From positions 1,488,001-1,552,000 of the forward strand of contig JANJXV010000129.1 of the NCBI GenBank assembly GCA_024803745.1: 64,000 nucleotides of DNA, given 5' to 3'. Position 1 is the first letter of the stretch, and each line of letters starts with the position of its first letter. The notes under the pieces were generated by a model. It had not been told where the DNA came from and ran no database searches. It was given only the letters and a program-made list of their open reading frames with translations. This DNA comes from Megascapheus bottae. Lineage: Eukaryota; Chordata; Mammalia; Rodentia; Geomyidae. Positions 40,766-51,624 of this stretch are shown in pieces. Made by a program: the position numbers and the translations under genes.

Positions 40766-42138
40766 GAAAGTTGTAGTGTGTGGGGACGATGATGGGGTCA
40801 AATACATTTCTTCTTAGAAATTTACCTCATCTGGTTGCCCTGGATTTTCCTGGCCTTCTTCTTAGAGAAAGTTCTGTTATACTGGATTTGTGGCTTGGCA
40901 ATGATCTAGCATGTACATCTTCGAGTAAGACATCCACAACTTCCATGCCTGAGACTCGAGTTTCCTGACCTTTGGCAACAGCACAGCAACATCTTTCTTC
41001 CTCCTGAGCCACAGGCCAAGTGAGCTGGCTTGAGCTGGTTGTTAGTTACAGTGGCTTGGTTACCAGGGTTCCATATTCTGTTCCATTGTGAGGGAGGCAG
41101 GGTCACCTTTCAGGGCCCAATGACCAAAGATCCTTGCTCACAAAAGAGCTCACCAAAGACATACTGGAGGCTGAATCTCTCCTCCAGTCTCACAATATAC
41201 ATGTGGATGTAGTATACAGCACACCTTATTTGTCCAATCCCAATGTCTTCCACTAGGCCCAACTACCAGTCTGGTCTCAGGCTCAAGGAGCCTTTCTTAG
41301 GTAAGATCCAAACTTAAGGGTCAATATTGCCCTCATCCTTTACAAAACATTTGCTTCACAGTGCCTTCTCTGCCTGCATTTTGCCCCTTGTCGAATTTTT
41401 TTTGTTTTTGCTAGTCTTGGGACTTGACCTCAGAGTGTGAACATTGTTCTTGGGCTTTCTTTAGGCTTTAGCTGTCCCACCGAGCCACAGCACCGCTTGC
41501 AGCGTTTTCTATGTATGTGGTAATGAGGAATCAAACCTGAGGCTTACTGCTTGGTAGCCAAGGACTCTCCCACTAGGTCAAACACACAGGGCATCTTGCA
41601 CATATTTTTGACGTCAATCTACTAGGATATTATTAGGTTTCTGTATCCTAATCAATTTTTTCCTGATGATTAGCTTTGCTGTCATTTGTAAAAAATGCAA
41701 GAGGGAAAAACACAGAAGAATTAGTGAAATTAAAAAAAAGCATTAGACACAGTTAAGTGTTCATTCTTTGTAGGAGAAAGGATATTTGGATATGATGATG
41801 ATGATGATGACTTTATAATTACTATGTCAGGGTTGAGAGTTTGGCATAGTGGTAGAGTGCTTGCCTAGCATCCATGAAGATCTGGGTTTGATTGCTCAGT
41901 ACCACATAGATAGAAAATCTAGATGTGGCACTGTGGCTCAAGTGGCAGAGGGCTAGACTTGAGAAAACCCGAGGACAGTGCTCAGGCCCTGAATTCAAGC
42001 CCCAAGACTGGCAGAAAGTTAAAAGAAAATAAAAATGCTTTTTACGAGCTAATTCACGCACAGCATTTGCTTCTGAAATCTTCGCTTCTGCATCTTGTGA
42101 AATACCCCTTTCCCTCAACGTAGAGAAGAAAAACAGAT
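40766..42138 (+). repeat. Non-L1 flank of array unit, copy F
   Basis: Last flank segment of the array. The GAT tract is minimal (41792-41810). Private variants include 'agaaagttaaaag' near 42015 and 'caattcacgcacagc' near 42050. Confidence 0.9.
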
Positions 42139-42698
42139 CCATCCCATGGTCCACTGTGAGGCCACTGGTTGGGCTAAGAGCTAGTCGTGCAGCAACAAAT
42201 AAGTTTTATTCTAATACTTTCCAAACTTTGTACTCAAATATGCTACCTACTTACCAACTTATGTCAGTTATCCTTATGCTATAACTTTTCTTCATTACTA
42301 CAATATTCTTACACTCCTACATTAATCCTCTTGCACCTCCCCTGACCTCTCTCATTCTTTTTTTCTATCTCTGGACCTCTGCTCGTCTTTCAACCCTTAT
42401 ACTGCACGGATCTACACTTGATGGCTGTTGAGCAATATTGTATATGTAGGTGGTTAATTATTCTCTAGGCTCAGAGGGACTTAAAGACAATAGAGATTGG
42501 ATTGAGAGGCTTATTGTTTTGGGTATAAATCGCTTATCAGTGGTTGTATTAGGCTGGTCTGTAAGTGCACAAAAAGAAAGAGTGATAATACCAATCAAAA
42601 CTTGTGAACAGCTAGTGTCTGCCAGCTACAGAGGTCTAGGTTGGTTATATCTGAAAAACTATAATCGTATTTAGTAGTAATCTTGCTCCCATTTTCAA

Positions 42699-43880
42699 AT
42701 GGGCAGAACAGGAAACTCAACAAAAATGTCAAATCAAGAAACAACATCCCCCACCCAATGTAAACAGACAATGGAACAGTCACTGGCAAACCTAGAGGAG
42801 AGTCTTCCAATTGCTACACAAATGCAATTGATAAACATCATTAATGAAAAATGTGAAAATATAAAGAAAGAGATAATGGAGGAAGCCATACCTGAACAAG
42901 AGGAAAGCAAAAACAAGGTGATAAGTGAAAAAGGAGAAGCCATAAAGGAGGCCATAATAAAGGTTTTTCAAAGAAAGATGGATGAATTCAAAGAATCCAC
43001 AAATAAAAACGTGACCAAACTCCAGCAAATGTCCAAAGAAAATAAAGCTACTGAGCTAACCACTCAAAAGGAAATCAAGGAGATAAAGAAATCCATACAT
43101 GATCTAAAACAAGGGATGCAAGGCATCAAAAGTGAGCAATTAGAAGCAAGGGAGATGAAAAATAAAGTAGATAGCTTTGATAGCAGGTTAGACATTGCAG
43201 AGGAGGGAATTTCCGTGGCTGAAGATAATTTAGGTATTATAAAGAACAGAATATGAGTCAATCCAAATGTAGGAAATATGAGAGAGCGCTTCAGGAGGTC
43301 CAAGATACAATTAGGAAGCCTAATTTAAGGCTAGTTGGTATTGAGGAGGGCGTGGAGAAAGAGGTCAATGGTATTGGAAATATACTTCAGGGAATCATCT
43401 CAGAGAATTTCCCAAATATCCAGAAGGGCAGGCCCATCCAGATACGAGAAGCTTTTAGAACCCCAAACAGACCTGACCAGAAAAGAACATCCCACCGCCA
43501 CATTGTGATCCGAAGTGGATGAATAGAAACGAAAAAAAGATCCTAAAGGCAGCCAGGGAAAAGGGATCAGTAACCTATAAAGGCAAACCATTCAGAATAA
43601 CACCAGATGTCTCAGAAGAGACCATGCAAGCACGAAGTGACTAGAAGCATATATGTCATGCCCTTAAATCAAATAACTACCAACCAAGAATACTGTAGCC
43701 AGCTAAGCTCTCATTCATAACTGAGGGAAAAATAAAAACATTCCATTCCAGGGAAAAGCTGCAACAATATGTCGAAACAAAACCAACACTACAGAGAATT
43801 CTCAAAGATGCTCTATACATAGAAACAAAAATAAATGCAATATATGGAAAGAAATGGCACCTAAACAGCATACCGTCTAA
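42699..43880 (+). pseudogene. LINE-1 ORF1 pseudogene, copy G
   Basis: The coiled-coil half is open (42699-43256) and meets the RRM half at the usual ATGA overlap. The RRM half ends at a private TGA (43520-43522), followed by an altered A-run near 43534 and a TGG-to-TAG near 43644. This extra decay begins where the edge copy starts to diverge from the array consensus. Confidence 0.88.
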
Positions 43881-43928
43881 GGACCACAAGAACTGTCAAG
43901 ACACAGGCCCTACTAAAAGCTTTTTGAA

Positions 43929-44278
43929 ATGGTGGGAACTAATAAATATCTCTCAATCCTAACTCTCAATATCAATGGACTTAACTCTCCAATTAAACGG
44001 CATAGGCTGTCTAGTTGGATCAAAAAGCAAGAGCCATCGTTCTGCTGTCTTCAAGAGACACATCTTACCCCAAAACAATCATCTTTTGAAAGTGAGAGGT
44101 TGGAATAAACTCTATCAAGCTAACTGGCCCCATAAACAGGCTGGAGTTGCCATCCTCATATCAGATAAAATAGACTTCAAACTAAAATTAGTAAGAAAAG
44201 ACAAAGAAGGTTACTACATACTACTAAAGGGATCTTTCCTCCAGGAAGACATAACGATCCTAAATATTTACACACCCT
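43929..44278 (+). pseudogene. LINE-1 ORF2 N-terminal fragment, copy G
   Basis: It starts at ATG 43929 with the endonuclease N-terminus. Codon 40 is TGT, Cys (44046-44048), where copies B to F have TGA, so the expected 'CCLQETHL' is intact including Glu43. The array frameshift near 44075 is still present. Downstream, 'QAGVAILISDKIDFK' and 'LQEDITILNIY' match the usual mammalian L1 pattern better than the array's 'QARVAILISDTIDFK' and 'LPEDITILNIY'. The fragment ends at the array boundary. Confidence 0.85.
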
Positions 44279-44696
44279 TTTGAAGATTCTCAAAAGATTG
44301 AAGATTCTGCCAGTGTAAGTTAGATTCCGGCATTGATATTAAATAATGCAATGAGTAGGGATTTATATTTGAAATATCACTGTTGACAAAATCTAACACA
44401 CATTTGCTTAGTATTTGCTTTTGATTTCCCAAGAAGTACAATACAAGCTAACACTTGTGGCATATATCGACTGGGAGAAATGATTCAGAATATGTGACTC
44501 ATTTGAACAGGAGTCAGTGAAAGATACAGAAGCAGGATACCCATATTGTGATAATTTGTATCTTTTGCATATTTTGTGTTTGTTGTTAATTCCATTTGTA
44601 GTGTACATTTCTAGGTAAAAACTTTTTTCCAAACAATTTGTTATTTCAACCGTAAAAAAAGACATTTATATGCCTGATAAAATTCACAGAATCCAA
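44279..44696. other. Unique flank of the array, no feature seen
   Basis: AT-rich DNA beginning right at the array edge. A short imperfect direct repeat of 'gaagattct' lies at the junction (44282-44313). I see no gene and no repeat I recognise. Confidence 0.6.
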
Positions 44697-44965
44697 TTTT
44701 TTCCATCTTATTTTTTGTTTTTTGGGTTTTTTTTGGTGGGTCATAGATCTTGAACTCAGCCTGGGCACTATCCCTGAGCTCTTCAGCTCCAGGCTACCAC
44801 CTTACCCTGGAGCCAAGCCCCACTTCCCATTTTCTAAAGGTAAATTGGAGATAAGTGTCTCAGGTGTTTTTGTGCCAGGATGGCATTAAACCTTGATCCT
44901 CAGATCTCAGCCTCCTGAGTATCTAGGATTATAGAAGTGAGCCACCACCCCATCATGCTCAGCTT
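44697..44965 (-). mobile_element. Composite SINE
   Basis: T-rich run on the left, then the complement of the common body and of the head ('cctcagatctcagcctcctg', 'gtgagccacc'). It is the full head-to-tail form on the minus strand. Confidence 0.7.
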
Positions 44966-45138
44966 TCTGGGTTTTTTTAAACTCGGTTTAAGCACTGTCC
45001 TTCAGCTTTCCTCAAGCCTAGTGATCTTCTACTTGAGCCACAGCACTACTTCTGGTTTTTTCTGTGTATGTGGTACTGCGGAATTGAAACTTCGTCTTCA
45101 TACAAGCACTCTACAACTATGCCAAACTCCCAGCCCCT
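44966..45138 (-). mobile_element. ID-like SINE
   Basis: Complement of the ID block and the 'ctgtggctcaagt' body ('cacttgagccacagcac'-like at about 45034-45050). It directly abuts the preceding SINE. Confidence 0.65.
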
Positions 45139-45796
45139 CCACATTAGTTTTTATGATAGATCTTTCCATGCATCCAGGATGGCTAGAAATCCTTCTTGAG
45201 TTTCCCAAGATCAGGGAGTATAGGTGTGTCCCATCCTGTGTGGCTACATAACCATTGTTTAGGGTACAGTTCTCTCTTCATTCTACCCATCTAGAGCAAT
45301 TTTCATCTTCCATGTATAATCATTAAACATTCAGCTCCTGTTCCTCTCTACTCCATTCTCTGGAACCATCGTGCTTTTTGGCTCTAAGGGTTTGTTGATC
45401 CTTGGAAGCTCTGGAAGGGAAAACATACCCTAGCTCTTCCTTTATGACTGCTGTATTTTTAGTTTACTGTAATCAAGATTCATCTGTAAAATATAGTAAA
45501 ATGTTCTTCCTTTTCAATGCATTGTTTTGCATATTTCTATCTTTGGATTATTATTAATAGTTGTGAATGGATTCTCCACATATTTGTTCTAGTCTCTGCT
45601 TTATCTTCCATTAGGTACAAATCTAGAAATAGAAGTGTTGGACCATATTTCTATGTAATTCTATATTTAGTACTTTTTTTAGCACTCTCCACGCAATTTT
45701 TGATTGTTTTATATTCCTTGCAGAACTATTCCAAAGTTCTACTTCTTCTCACTACCTTCCCAGTAATAGTTAGACTTTGAAAGTTGTTTTTTTGTA
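45139..45796. other. AT-rich spacer, no gene seen
   Basis: No exon, repeat family or RNA gene recognised. An open frame of 87 codons at 45517-45780 has AT-driven composition and no match to a family I know. Confidence 0.5.
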
Positions 45797-45832
45797 TGCG
45801 TGTGTGTGTGTGTGTGTTTGTGTGTGTGTATG
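45797..45832 (+). repeat. (GT)n microsatellite
   Basis: Alternating GT with a few interruptions, about 36 bp. Confidence 0.95.
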
Positions 45833-45999
45833 TGGATCTTTTTGTTTAAAACTATATTTATATTAATATACTTAAAGTAATGATTTCATTGTAATTTTAA
45901 TTTTTCTCATGACTGTTAATATTGAACTTCTTTCTACATTTTGAACTACTATTTCTATATATTCTTTTTAGAAAATCCTCTCCAATCTCCAATTTTTTT

Positions 46000-46138
46000 C
46001 CCTTTTTTTGTGGGGTAGTGGGGAAAGTCATGGGGCTTGGACCTTGGGCCGTGAGCTCGTTAGTTTAAGGCTATTGTCCTACCCTGAGTATTGCCCCTCA
46101 GTTGTTCTGCTCACAGCTCCCTACCCCTCTTCCCGTTA
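46000..46138 (-). mobile_element. Diverged SINE fragment
   Basis: T-run and 'gggtagtggggaaagtcatggg', then a complement of the SINE body ('ttaaggctattgtcctaccc'). Old and partial. Confidence 0.45.
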
Positions 46139-46229
46139 TATACAGAACAAAGTTCATCCTCAGTCTTTTTGAAAAAGTAAAACATACAGTAAATTTGTAG
46201 TATAAAACAGCTAGAAATAAATTTCTTGC

Positions 46230-46488
46230 CAGGTGCAGTGAATTCTACCTGTAATCCTAGCTACTCAGATATCAGGCTGATATCTAAAGATTTGGTTCAA
46301 AGCCAGCCTGGGCATTAGAAAGTCTATGAGACTCTCATCGACAGTTAACCACTAGAATATGGGAAATGGCACTGTGGCTTCATAGGTAGGGTGATACCCT
46401 TGAGTTGAAGAGCTCAGGAACAGTGCCCAGGCCCAGAGTTCAAGCCTTACAAATCCCCCAGCCAAAAAAAAAGAAAAAAAAGTTTCTT
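46230..46488 (+). mobile_element. Full-length composite SINE
   Basis: Head 'cctgtaatcctagctactca', middle 'gagactctcat', body 'ggcactgtggctt', end 'cccaggcccagagttcaagc' and an A-rich tail. It is the clearest full-length copy in the window. Confidence 0.8.
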
Positions 46489-46721
46489 CCTCAAGTGATT
46501 ATTATGCCAGACATAGAACATTAACATTCTGGGTGTACTTCACAGTATTATTACTTGATACCCTAAGATTTTGCAATATTCTCTCAGTATCAGCATATGT
46601 CATCATATAATGTAGTTCCTTTTCAATGGAATAATTCCATTTATAACCTAAATCTACTCCCCCGACTTATTTCTGTCGATACCACAATTGCTCTCCCATG
46701 ATATGCCACAAGCCATTAAAC

Positions 46722-46925
46722 ATTTTATGGTGGGTAATTGGAAAGGAGTCTCATGGAATTTTGTGCCAGGCTGGCTTTGAAACCATGGTCCTCAGATCTC
46801 AGTCTCCTGAGTAGCTAGGATGACAGGCGTGAGCCACCAACACGTGGCTTGCCTTTTTATTTTTTTGTGGGTCTTGGGACTTGAAGTCTGGGCCTAGGCA
46901 CCATCCCTAAGCTTTTCAGGTCAAT
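46722..46925 (-). mobile_element. Two adjoining minus-strand SINE fragments
   Basis: 46722-46858 is the complement of the SINE head ('cctcagatctcagtctcctg', 'gcgtgagccacc'). 46859-46925 is the complement of a SINE 3' end after a T-run ('gtgggtcttgggacttgaag'). Confidence 0.65.
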
Positions 46926-47047
46926 ATTTCATGTAAGTCTAAAGATTTAAGTAAAGGAATACAATTCCAACAAAAAAAGAATAAAATTCCAGACATGGTG
47001 TGTTTATAACTCAGTGCTCATTACTTGATGAAAATGTGCCATTCCAG

Positions 47048-47260
<213 letters not shown>

Positions 47261-47505
47261 TAAATGAAAGATTCCAGGCCCTGAGAAGTATCATTACTTT
47301 CTAAAGAAAACCTAAGGTAATTTTGTACTCATTCTTCAGGATACCTTCAGGATACTTTGACAACAGTTCTAAATTATGTTTCCTCTAATGGAGACGACAT
47401 TACAAACGTACACAGTAATTGTAAGTGGATAAACCATCCAGAATAGAATATATATCATTATTGGAAATAGGATCTACAAATCACTAAACAGTGAGTTTAT
47501 AATGG

Positions 47506-47770
47506 AAACCTGGCACTAGGTGCAATGTTTCATGCCTGTAATCTTAAAATATTCAGGAGGAAGAAATCTAAGAATTCTAATTTGAAGCCAGCAATGGCAT
47601 AAAAATTGCCATGAAACTCTATAACTCCAAGTAACCCCTCAAAAATGTTAGTGGAGTGTCAAGAGTTTGACTTTGTGGTTGAGTGCTTGCCTAGCATGCA
47701 TGAAGCCCTATGCATGTAAGTGGAGCTGGGACTCAAACTGGTATTTTTCTAGCCTTGAGCAAGACAGCTA
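47506..47770 (+). mobile_element. SINE plus ID-like block in the intron
   Basis: 47506-47640 has a diverged head ('catgcctgtaatctt'). 47656-47770 has an ID block ('gcttgcctagcatgcatg'). It lies in the intron between the KRAB-A and KRAB-B exons. Confidence 0.6.
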
Positions 47771-47937
47771 AGTTTATGCCATACAAAATGAATCCAGAGC
47801 TGGGGAAAAGTCAACCATGGAGCCAGTGAGAAATGAGAGAAAAGATTTAATAGATAACTTGTGAGTAAGATGTCTGCGAACTTAAAGCAATGATGACACA
47901 GCATAAGCAATAATTCTCTACTGTTTCTAATTTACAG

Positions 47938-48027
47938 GGCCCTGTGTTCCCAAACCTGTATTAATTGACAAGCTAGAGCACTGTGCAGAACTCTGGATAG
48001 GAAATTCCTCTGACAAGAATATCACAG
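47938..48027 (+). pseudogene. KRAB-B box exon
   Basis: Acceptor 'tttacag' and donor 'cacag|gtgatt' bound a 90-bp exon. In the phase set by the A exon it reads 'PCVPKPVLIDKLEHCAELW', matching the usual 'KPxLIxxLExGxEPW' KRAB-B pattern. The frame is open through the exon. Residues such as Cys in place of Gly and Leu in place of Pro are non-consensus. Confidence 0.85.
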
Positions 48028-48164
48028 GTGATTGAATGCATCTTCATATTGATGTTGGAGCCTGAGCCCCATTGGTAAGTTCATGTTGTGATGTACTGAG
48101 CAATAATATTCTTAGTAACCCTAAATCCTGTGTGGAACCTATGGAATTCTTTGTGAATGAATCA

Positions 48165-48347
48165 AGAATCCTTTTCTTTTCCCAATCCTATGCTTGGTCT
48201 CAGGGCCTGAGCATGGTCCTTGGGTTTGCTCAAGGCTATCTCTCTACTTCTTGAGTCATAGCACCACTTCTGGCTTTTTCTTTGTATGTAGTACCAAGGA
48301 ACTGAACCAGGTCTTTGTGCATGCTAGCCCAAACCCCCAGCACCAAG
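48165..48347 (-). mobile_element. ID-like SINE in the intron
   Basis: Complement of body and ID block: 'cagggcctgagcatggtcct', 'gagtcatagcaccacttctg', 'caaacccccagcac'. Confidence 0.7.
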
Positions 48348-48439
48348 AATCATAGGGTGATATGATGAATTCTATGTGGCAGTAGAGTTAAAGTTAGATT
48401 TCTCTGTAGAAATCACTGTGAAACAAAATAAAATGAGAA

Positions 48440-48668
48440 AGCCATGAGCCCGTGGCTCATGCCTGTAATCCTAGCTACTTAGGAGGCTGAGATCTGAGGA
48501 TCAAGGTTCAAAGACTGACCTATCACAAAAACACCTTAGACTCTTCTCTCCAATGAACCAATAGAAAATGAGAAGTAGGGTTGAGGCTAAAGACATAGGG
48601 CAGTAGCCTTGAGCTGAAGAGCTCAGGAAGAACAGCCAGGTCTAGAATTCAAGTCCCATGACCGCAAA
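48440..48668 (+). mobile_element. Full-length composite SINE
   Basis: 'ggctcatgcctgtaatccta' head, 'ccttgagctgaagagctcag' body and 'cccatgaccgc' end. Its tail has grown into the adjoining (GAAA)n tract. Confidence 0.8.
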
Positions 48669-48670
48669 AC

Positions 48671-48671
<1 letters not shown>

Positions 48672-48734
<63 letters not shown>

Positions 48735-48759
48735 GGGAAGAAAGAGGGAAGGAAGGAAA

Positions 48760-48817
<58 letters not shown>

Positions 48818-48849
48818 AGAAAGAGGGAAGAAAGAGGGAAGGAAGGAAA

Positions 48850-48899
<50 letters not shown>

Positions 48900-48900
48900 A
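48672..48900 (+). repeat. (GAAA)n polypurine tract with an internal duplication
   Basis: About 230 bp of almost pure A/G. Two GAAA runs are each followed by the same interrupted block (48733-48762 and 48820-48852: AGAGGGA-type text, then GGAAGGAAAGG), so a block has been duplicated. The Lys/Glu/Arg open frames across it come from the repeat. Confidence 0.95.
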
Positions 48901-49044
48901 ATATCATTCTTTCATTTCTTTAAAACTAAGACTATAAATGATTGAGCAAACAAGGAATAAGTCAGGGCATTATTCTCTGATAAGGATAATATCTTTATGC
49001 TGGTAGGAAGAGACTGGTATTCAAAACCAGACGTTTCCACCAGA

Positions 49045-49230
49045 AATTGAGCCTAGTGGTAGAGTGCTTGCCTAGCATGCACAAAGACACAGGTTTTATT
49101 CCTTATTACAACATACATAGAAAAAGCCAGAAGTAATGAATTCATTGGTAGGGTTCTAGTCTTGAGAAAACCCAAGGACAGTGGTTAGGTCCTAAGTTCA
49201 AACCCAGGAATGGAAGGAAAAAAATACAAC
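49045..49230 (+). mobile_element. ID-like composite SINE
   Basis: 'tggtagagtgcttgcctagc', then a diverged body 'cttgagaaaacccaaggaca' and an A-rich end. Confidence 0.65.
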
Positions 49231-49619
49231 AAAGTTTCAATCAACATAAGAAAATTAACTAGACAATGAGCTGGGGATTTTCTGGTCTTCCATGGTTCTG
49301 AGGAACAGGAGTGTTAGAAAAGGAATTTTTATAAGACTTCAAATGGAAAGAAACAAATTTCAAAATTCCCACAAATACCTAAATTGAGACTTTAGTGAGA
49401 AGTTGTAACTGAAGGGATATAGGTGTAAGACCTTACTCTCAAGAATCGTTCTTGCTTGGATCAAAGGCAAACAGACATATACAGCAAACTTGTGGCCGCT
49501 GAATCTAGAAAAAATTCGTGTTCCTCACTTAATGGTTAATAAGCAAACAGCATTGAAACTGGGTAAGGTAATCCTATCTGCTACTCAGGACCTGAGACTC
49601 TTATCAGTACTTAAATCTA

Positions 49620-49738
49620 GAAAACAGGAAGTGGGGCTGTAGCTCAAGGATAGGGGTTATAGTCTTCTGCTGAAGTGTTCAGGGACAGGGCCGAGGCCTA
49701 TGAACTACAAAAAAAAGAAAAGAAAAGAAAAGAAAGTT
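49620..49738 (+). mobile_element. SINE 3' fragment
   Basis: 'ggggctgtagctcaaggata' to 'caggg' and an AAAG tail. Only the second half of the composite SINE is clear. Confidence 0.55.
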
Positions 49739-50147
49739 TTAAAAAGATGCAAAACAGGACAATATTTAGAGTATTTCTCAAAAATAAAAGAAAGGCAGCT
49801 ATTCCTCAATGTATAAACAAAACAGTATTTGAAAAAAAACAGCTGCAGGTATATTATAGGTAGTATTCAGCTTAAAACTGTAGCAATACATAGATGGGTA
49901 ATTTCAATAAATATTTCCTGTGATATAAAAAGAGAACTAAAACACAGAAAAACATTATTGGTCATTGTAAAATATCATTTTCTTAATAGGTTAGGGAGAA
50001 AAGCATATATTTCTAACAAATCAATTTCCACTTTTATATTTTAAAATATCTAACACTTAGGATGGGAAAGTAAAATCATTACCTTTACAGTAAGGAATAT
50101 TTGTATCTCATGTATGTTTGTGTCTTTTTTTCTATGACTCATTTTAG
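49739..50147. other. Intronic sequence before the zinc-finger exon
   Basis: AT-rich, no repeat recognised. It ends in a pyrimidine-rich stretch and 'cattttag', the acceptor of the last exon. Confidence 0.5.
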
Positions 50148-51624
50148 ATGTCCAGGTAATGGAAAATGTGTTCAAGACATGCCAGGAAAGTCCACATGAA
50201 TGTCTTTGTGAAGTAGCAGTTGCAAGTAGTATCGAAGTGGAGGAAAACGTGAGATTTGCAACAACTTTAAATTTGAGCTCTACACATAATCCAGAGCTGA
50301 TTAGTAATAACGGTAACAACTTAGGGGTGAGGACTGAGGAGTTCATAAAGTGTCAGAACATGCTTCTGTCTCCTAAGCCTGATGAGATGCATACTGCATA
50401 TAGATCTCGTATGTCTCCTGTTCTTAAAAAATCCATCGGATATTCAGAGCATTTTATTCATGATTGTGACAGTCCAAAAGATCTGCAGTATCATAATTCT
50501 GTTCTCACTGCCCAAGAAATTCTTCAGGGAGGGAGGAAAACTGCTAAATGTACTGTGTGATGAAAAATATTGTACTTAACACCGACCATCACTACACATC
50601 CGAAAATGTACACAGGAGAGACTCCTCAAATATGTAGTGAATGTGAGAAATCTTTCAGTAATGAAATACGCCATACAATACCTCAGAGCAAATATCCTGA
50701 GATATGTGATGCATACATCAAGTGTGAAAATAAATTTCTGAGAAGTCAGAACTGACGCTCCAACCTCGATCTCCAAGAGAAGACAAACCTTATGAATATG
50801 ACGAACGTAATAAAATTTCTGCCCAGAATTCAGCAATCAGCACACATCAGAGATCTCACACAGAAGAGAAATCTTATGAATGGGATAAACGTGGGAAGAC
50901 TTTTAGACTGAAATCATACCTCACTTTGCACCAGACAAGACACACAGAAGAGAAACCTTATGAATGTAACAAATGTGAAAAGTCTTTCACCCAGAAGATA
51001 CACCTTCGAGTTCATCAAATAACACACACAGGAGAGAAATCTTATAAGTGTAATGAATGTGGAAAGTCTTTCCAAGGGAAGGGAAAACTTCGTGTTCATC
51101 AGAGAATACACAGAGGAGTGAACCCTTATGAATGTAACCAATGTGTAAAGTCTTTCAGACAGAAATCTTCCCTCAAATTGCATCAAAGAACACACACAGG
51201 AGAGAAACCTTATGTGTGCAACAAATGTGGAAAGACCTTCAAGTGGAAGTCATATCTTGATGGGCATAATAGAACACACACAGGAGAGAAAACTTATGCA
51301 TGTAGTGAATGCGGAAAGTCTTTCAAATGGAAGGTAAAACTCCATGTTCATCAGAGAATATACTCAGGAGAAACACCTAATGAGTGTAACATATGTGAAA
51401 AGTCCTTCACACAGAAGCCAAACCTCAACATGCATATGACAATTCAAACAGGAGAAAAACCTTATGAAGGTAACCGATGTGGAATGTCTTTCAAATGGAA
51501 GTCTTCCCTCAAATTGCATCAGAGAACACACACAGGAGAGAAACTGTACGAGTGCATCAAATGTGGTAAGACCTTCAGATGGAAGTCACATTACAGGAGG
51601 CATAACAGAATTCACACATATTAG
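50148..51624 (+). pseudogene. KRAB-ZFP last exon: spacer and C2H2 fingers, frameshifted
   Basis: In phase with KRAB-B, the spacer is open from 50148 to TGA 50558-50560. A finger-like piece lies in another frame (50570-50755, 'CSECEKSFSN'). A third frame is open from 50734 to 51624. The first fingers of that frame are degenerate ('YEYDERNK', 'YEWDKRGK' lacking both Cys). Then come eight finger units. Units 1-4 and 8 keep C2H2. Unit 5 has Tyr and unit 6 has Gln for the last His, and unit 7 has Gly for the first Cys. Linkers are mostly 'TGEK' type. Several fingers share Trp at helix position -1 ('FKWK'), suggesting internal duplication. Confidence 0.88.

Larger units (their letters stand above)
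1..44278 (+). repeat. Tandem array of ~7.42-kb LINE-1-containing units (macrosatellite)
   Basis: The same sequence recurs head to tail. The landmark 'aaaaacagatccatccc', taken as the unit junction, falls at 5016, 12438, 19871, 27301, 34720 and 42138, giving complete units of 7422, 7433, 7430, 7419 and 7418 bp. Partial units lie at 1-5016 (copy A) and 42139-44278 (copy G). Copies differ by scattered substitutions and 1-bp indels and look about 98-99% identical by eye. Each unit is one + strand L1 followed by a 1.4-kb flank that is not L1. A run of independent L1 insertions is excluded because the non-L1 flank repeats with the L1. The array continues beyond the left edge, so total copy number is unknown. 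Confidence 0.97.
42139..44278 (+). mobile_element. LINE-1, copy G, truncated at the array edge
   Basis: Up to about 43510 it is as similar to copy F as neighbours usually are. From there to 44278 it differs at roughly 20-30 positions from the other copies. At 44278 the L1 match stops within endonuclease sequence ('tacacaccc' then 'ttttgaagattc' instead of 'aatcccggagc'). It has no RT, 3'UTR or tail. Confidence 0.93.

Noticed and set aside
1..44278. Active, retrotransposition-competent LINE-1
   Set aside because: Every copy has a split ORF1 and several stops and frameshifts in ORF2, including the endonuclease.
1..44278. CRISPR-like or other short spaced repeat system
   Set aside because: The repeat period is 7.4 kb and the content is mammalian L1 plus SINE. 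There are no short regularly spaced repeats.
48623..48945. Lys/Glu/Arg and Phe/Leu/Ser frames
   Set aside because: Direct product of the (GAAA)n repeat.
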